DNA from: CAZXDS01 sp964639525
Lineage (GTDB): Bacteria > Bacteroidota > Ignavibacteria > Ignavibacteriales > Melioribacteraceae
Reading direction: 5' to 3'
NCBI GenBank assembly: GCA_964639525.1
Contig: CAZXDS010000015.1
Span: 1 to 32,137, forward strand
Length of the DNA stretch: 32,137 bases
The first letter of the stretch is position 1. Every line of letters starts with the position of its first letter. This document shows, in pieces, positions 31,669 through 32,137 of the stretch. Both the position numbers and the translations under genes were made by a program. The notes below the pieces were generated by a model. That model saw nothing but the letters and a program-made list of their open reading frames with translations, was not told the origin of the DNA and did no database searches.

Positions 31669-31878
31669 TTAGATGGCTTTAACGTCGCTAGCCTGTAATC
31701 CCTTTTGTCCTTGAGTTACAGTAAATTCAACTTTTTGGCCTTCATCTAATGATTTGTAACCATCACTTACAATTGCTTGAAAATGAACAAATACATCATC
31801 ACCATTATCTTGTGAGATGAAACCATAACCTTTTGAACTGTTGAACCATTTAACGGTTCCTTCTTTTCGCTCTGACAT
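31669..31878 (-). CDS. csp: Cold-shock protein, CspA family
   Basis: The 69-residue protein is a single cold-shock domain, an OB-fold that binds single-stranded RNA or DNA and loosens mRNA structure. Seen: EGTVKWFNSSKGYGFI (6-21, containing RNP1 KGYGFI) and DVFVHFQAI (28-36, RNP2 VFVHF). AGGAG lies ten bases upstream of the ATG at 31878. No membrane segment or extension. The neighbouring intergenic region is long enough for the extended 5' leader common to cold-shock mRNAs. Several csp copies per genome are usual, so a specific csp letter is not assigned. Confidence 0.95.
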   Translation of the reverse strand: MSERKEGTVKWFNSSKGYGFISQDNGDDVFVHFQAIVSDGYKSLDEGQKVEFTVTQGQKGLQASDVKAI

Positions 31879-32091
31879 ATCGCAGATGCTCCTAAATAAT
31901 TATTAAATAAATTGTATGACAGAGCTTTTAGTGTTAAGGAGGGATAAATTACTTTACAACTACTTCTACTTCTAAAGTTACTGTCTTTCACTTGTAAAAT
32001 TACTGAAATATCAATTAACAACAAAATTTAAATAATTTTAAAAACAATCTTCTACAACTGCCAACATCGAAATAATTTTATTACATTTAAG
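31879..32091 (-). promoter_or_regulatory. Upstream region and probable leader of the csp gene
   Basis: More than 200 bases precede the csp start with no other gene; an apparent frame at 31767-32024 only overlaps csp. Cold-shock genes commonly have 100-200-base leaders that fold differently at low temperature. No stable hairpin or certain promoter was recognised. Confidence 0.35.
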
Positions 32092-32122
32092 CACTTTCAT
32101 ATTTTTATGAAAGTGTTCTTTT
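32092..32122 (+). terminator. Intrinsic terminator-like hairpin at the window edge
   Basis: CACTTTCAT (32092-32100) pairs with ATGAAAGTG (32107-32115), loop ATTTTT, followed by TTCTTTT. The T-run indicates rightward termination, although the nearest rightward gene ends at 31583 before another terminator. It may serve a gene starting beyond the window or an unrecognised transcript. Confidence 0.4.
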
Positions 32123-32137
32123 CAGCAATTCAGAGTC

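Noticed and set aside
31767..32024. Minus-strand frame overlapping csp
   Set aside because: Out of frame with the certain cold-shock gene and without domain or ribosome site.

Overview
This AT-rich window (roughly two-thirds A+T) looks like a chromosomal segment of a free-living bacterium of the Fibrobacteres-Chlorobi-Bacteroidetes group, most likely class Ignavibacteria. The support is gene content (DUF2723/TMEM260-like membrane protein, BtpA-family protein, DUF6165, a YidD-like plus TPR module, an ACT/UPF0210 pair), frequent TTG starts with or without GGAG-type Shine-Dalgarno sequences, and extragenic palindromic repeats. The taxonomic call is an inference. The sequence is scaffolded: 100 N lie at 27893-27992.

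Region 1-7819 is the right part of an integrated element. Its right end is a 42-base 3' fragment of a tRNA-Thr(UGU) gene (7778-7819), followed by the intact bidirectional terminator of the original tRNA locus. The adjacent tyrosine recombinase (6659-7690) is the likely integrase. The element also carries a second tyrosine recombinase, a Toprim primase with eroded zinc ligands, a DUF3987 helicase/primase-associated protein, a 268-residue orphan and several small charged proteins. All its genes point left. Two intergenic areas (366-540 and 5848-5974) hold inverted, diverged copies of one cis-acting module (a 41-bp block plus TTATTAACTT motifs), with tandem 20-bp iterons and an A/T-only tract in the left copy. 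The left end and the complete tRNA must lie before base 1.

Region 7820-24621 is leftward chromosomal housekeeping and metabolism: rlmD (23S rRNA m5U methyltransferase), arfB (ribosome rescue), then btpA, glnE and a DUF2723 protein; an unknown membrane-anchored protein with a fused formiminotransferase-cyclodeaminase; an SLC12-like cation-chloride cotransporter; and a tightly packed set paaG, DUF6165, PLP deaminase, paaH, paaI. The last set has lower-pathway enzymes of phenylacetate or fatty-acyl-CoA catabolism but none of the ring-opening genes.

Region 24815-31583 is rightward: DUF427; a three-gene envelope module (secreted YidD-like protein and two paralogous TPR/membrane proteins) running into an ACT regulator and UPF0210 enzyme-like protein; LemA, a TPM-domain protein and a previously uncalled 45-residue membrane protein; and a peroxiredoxin-like protein. 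A perfect palindromic terminator separates these from a leftward cold-shock protein gene at the right edge.

The observations I consider most worth following are the inverted paired cis module in the integrated element, the YidD-TPR-TPR module, the cysteine/histidine-rich insertion in the FTCD homologue, and three small ORFs or sites missed by length-limited gene calling.
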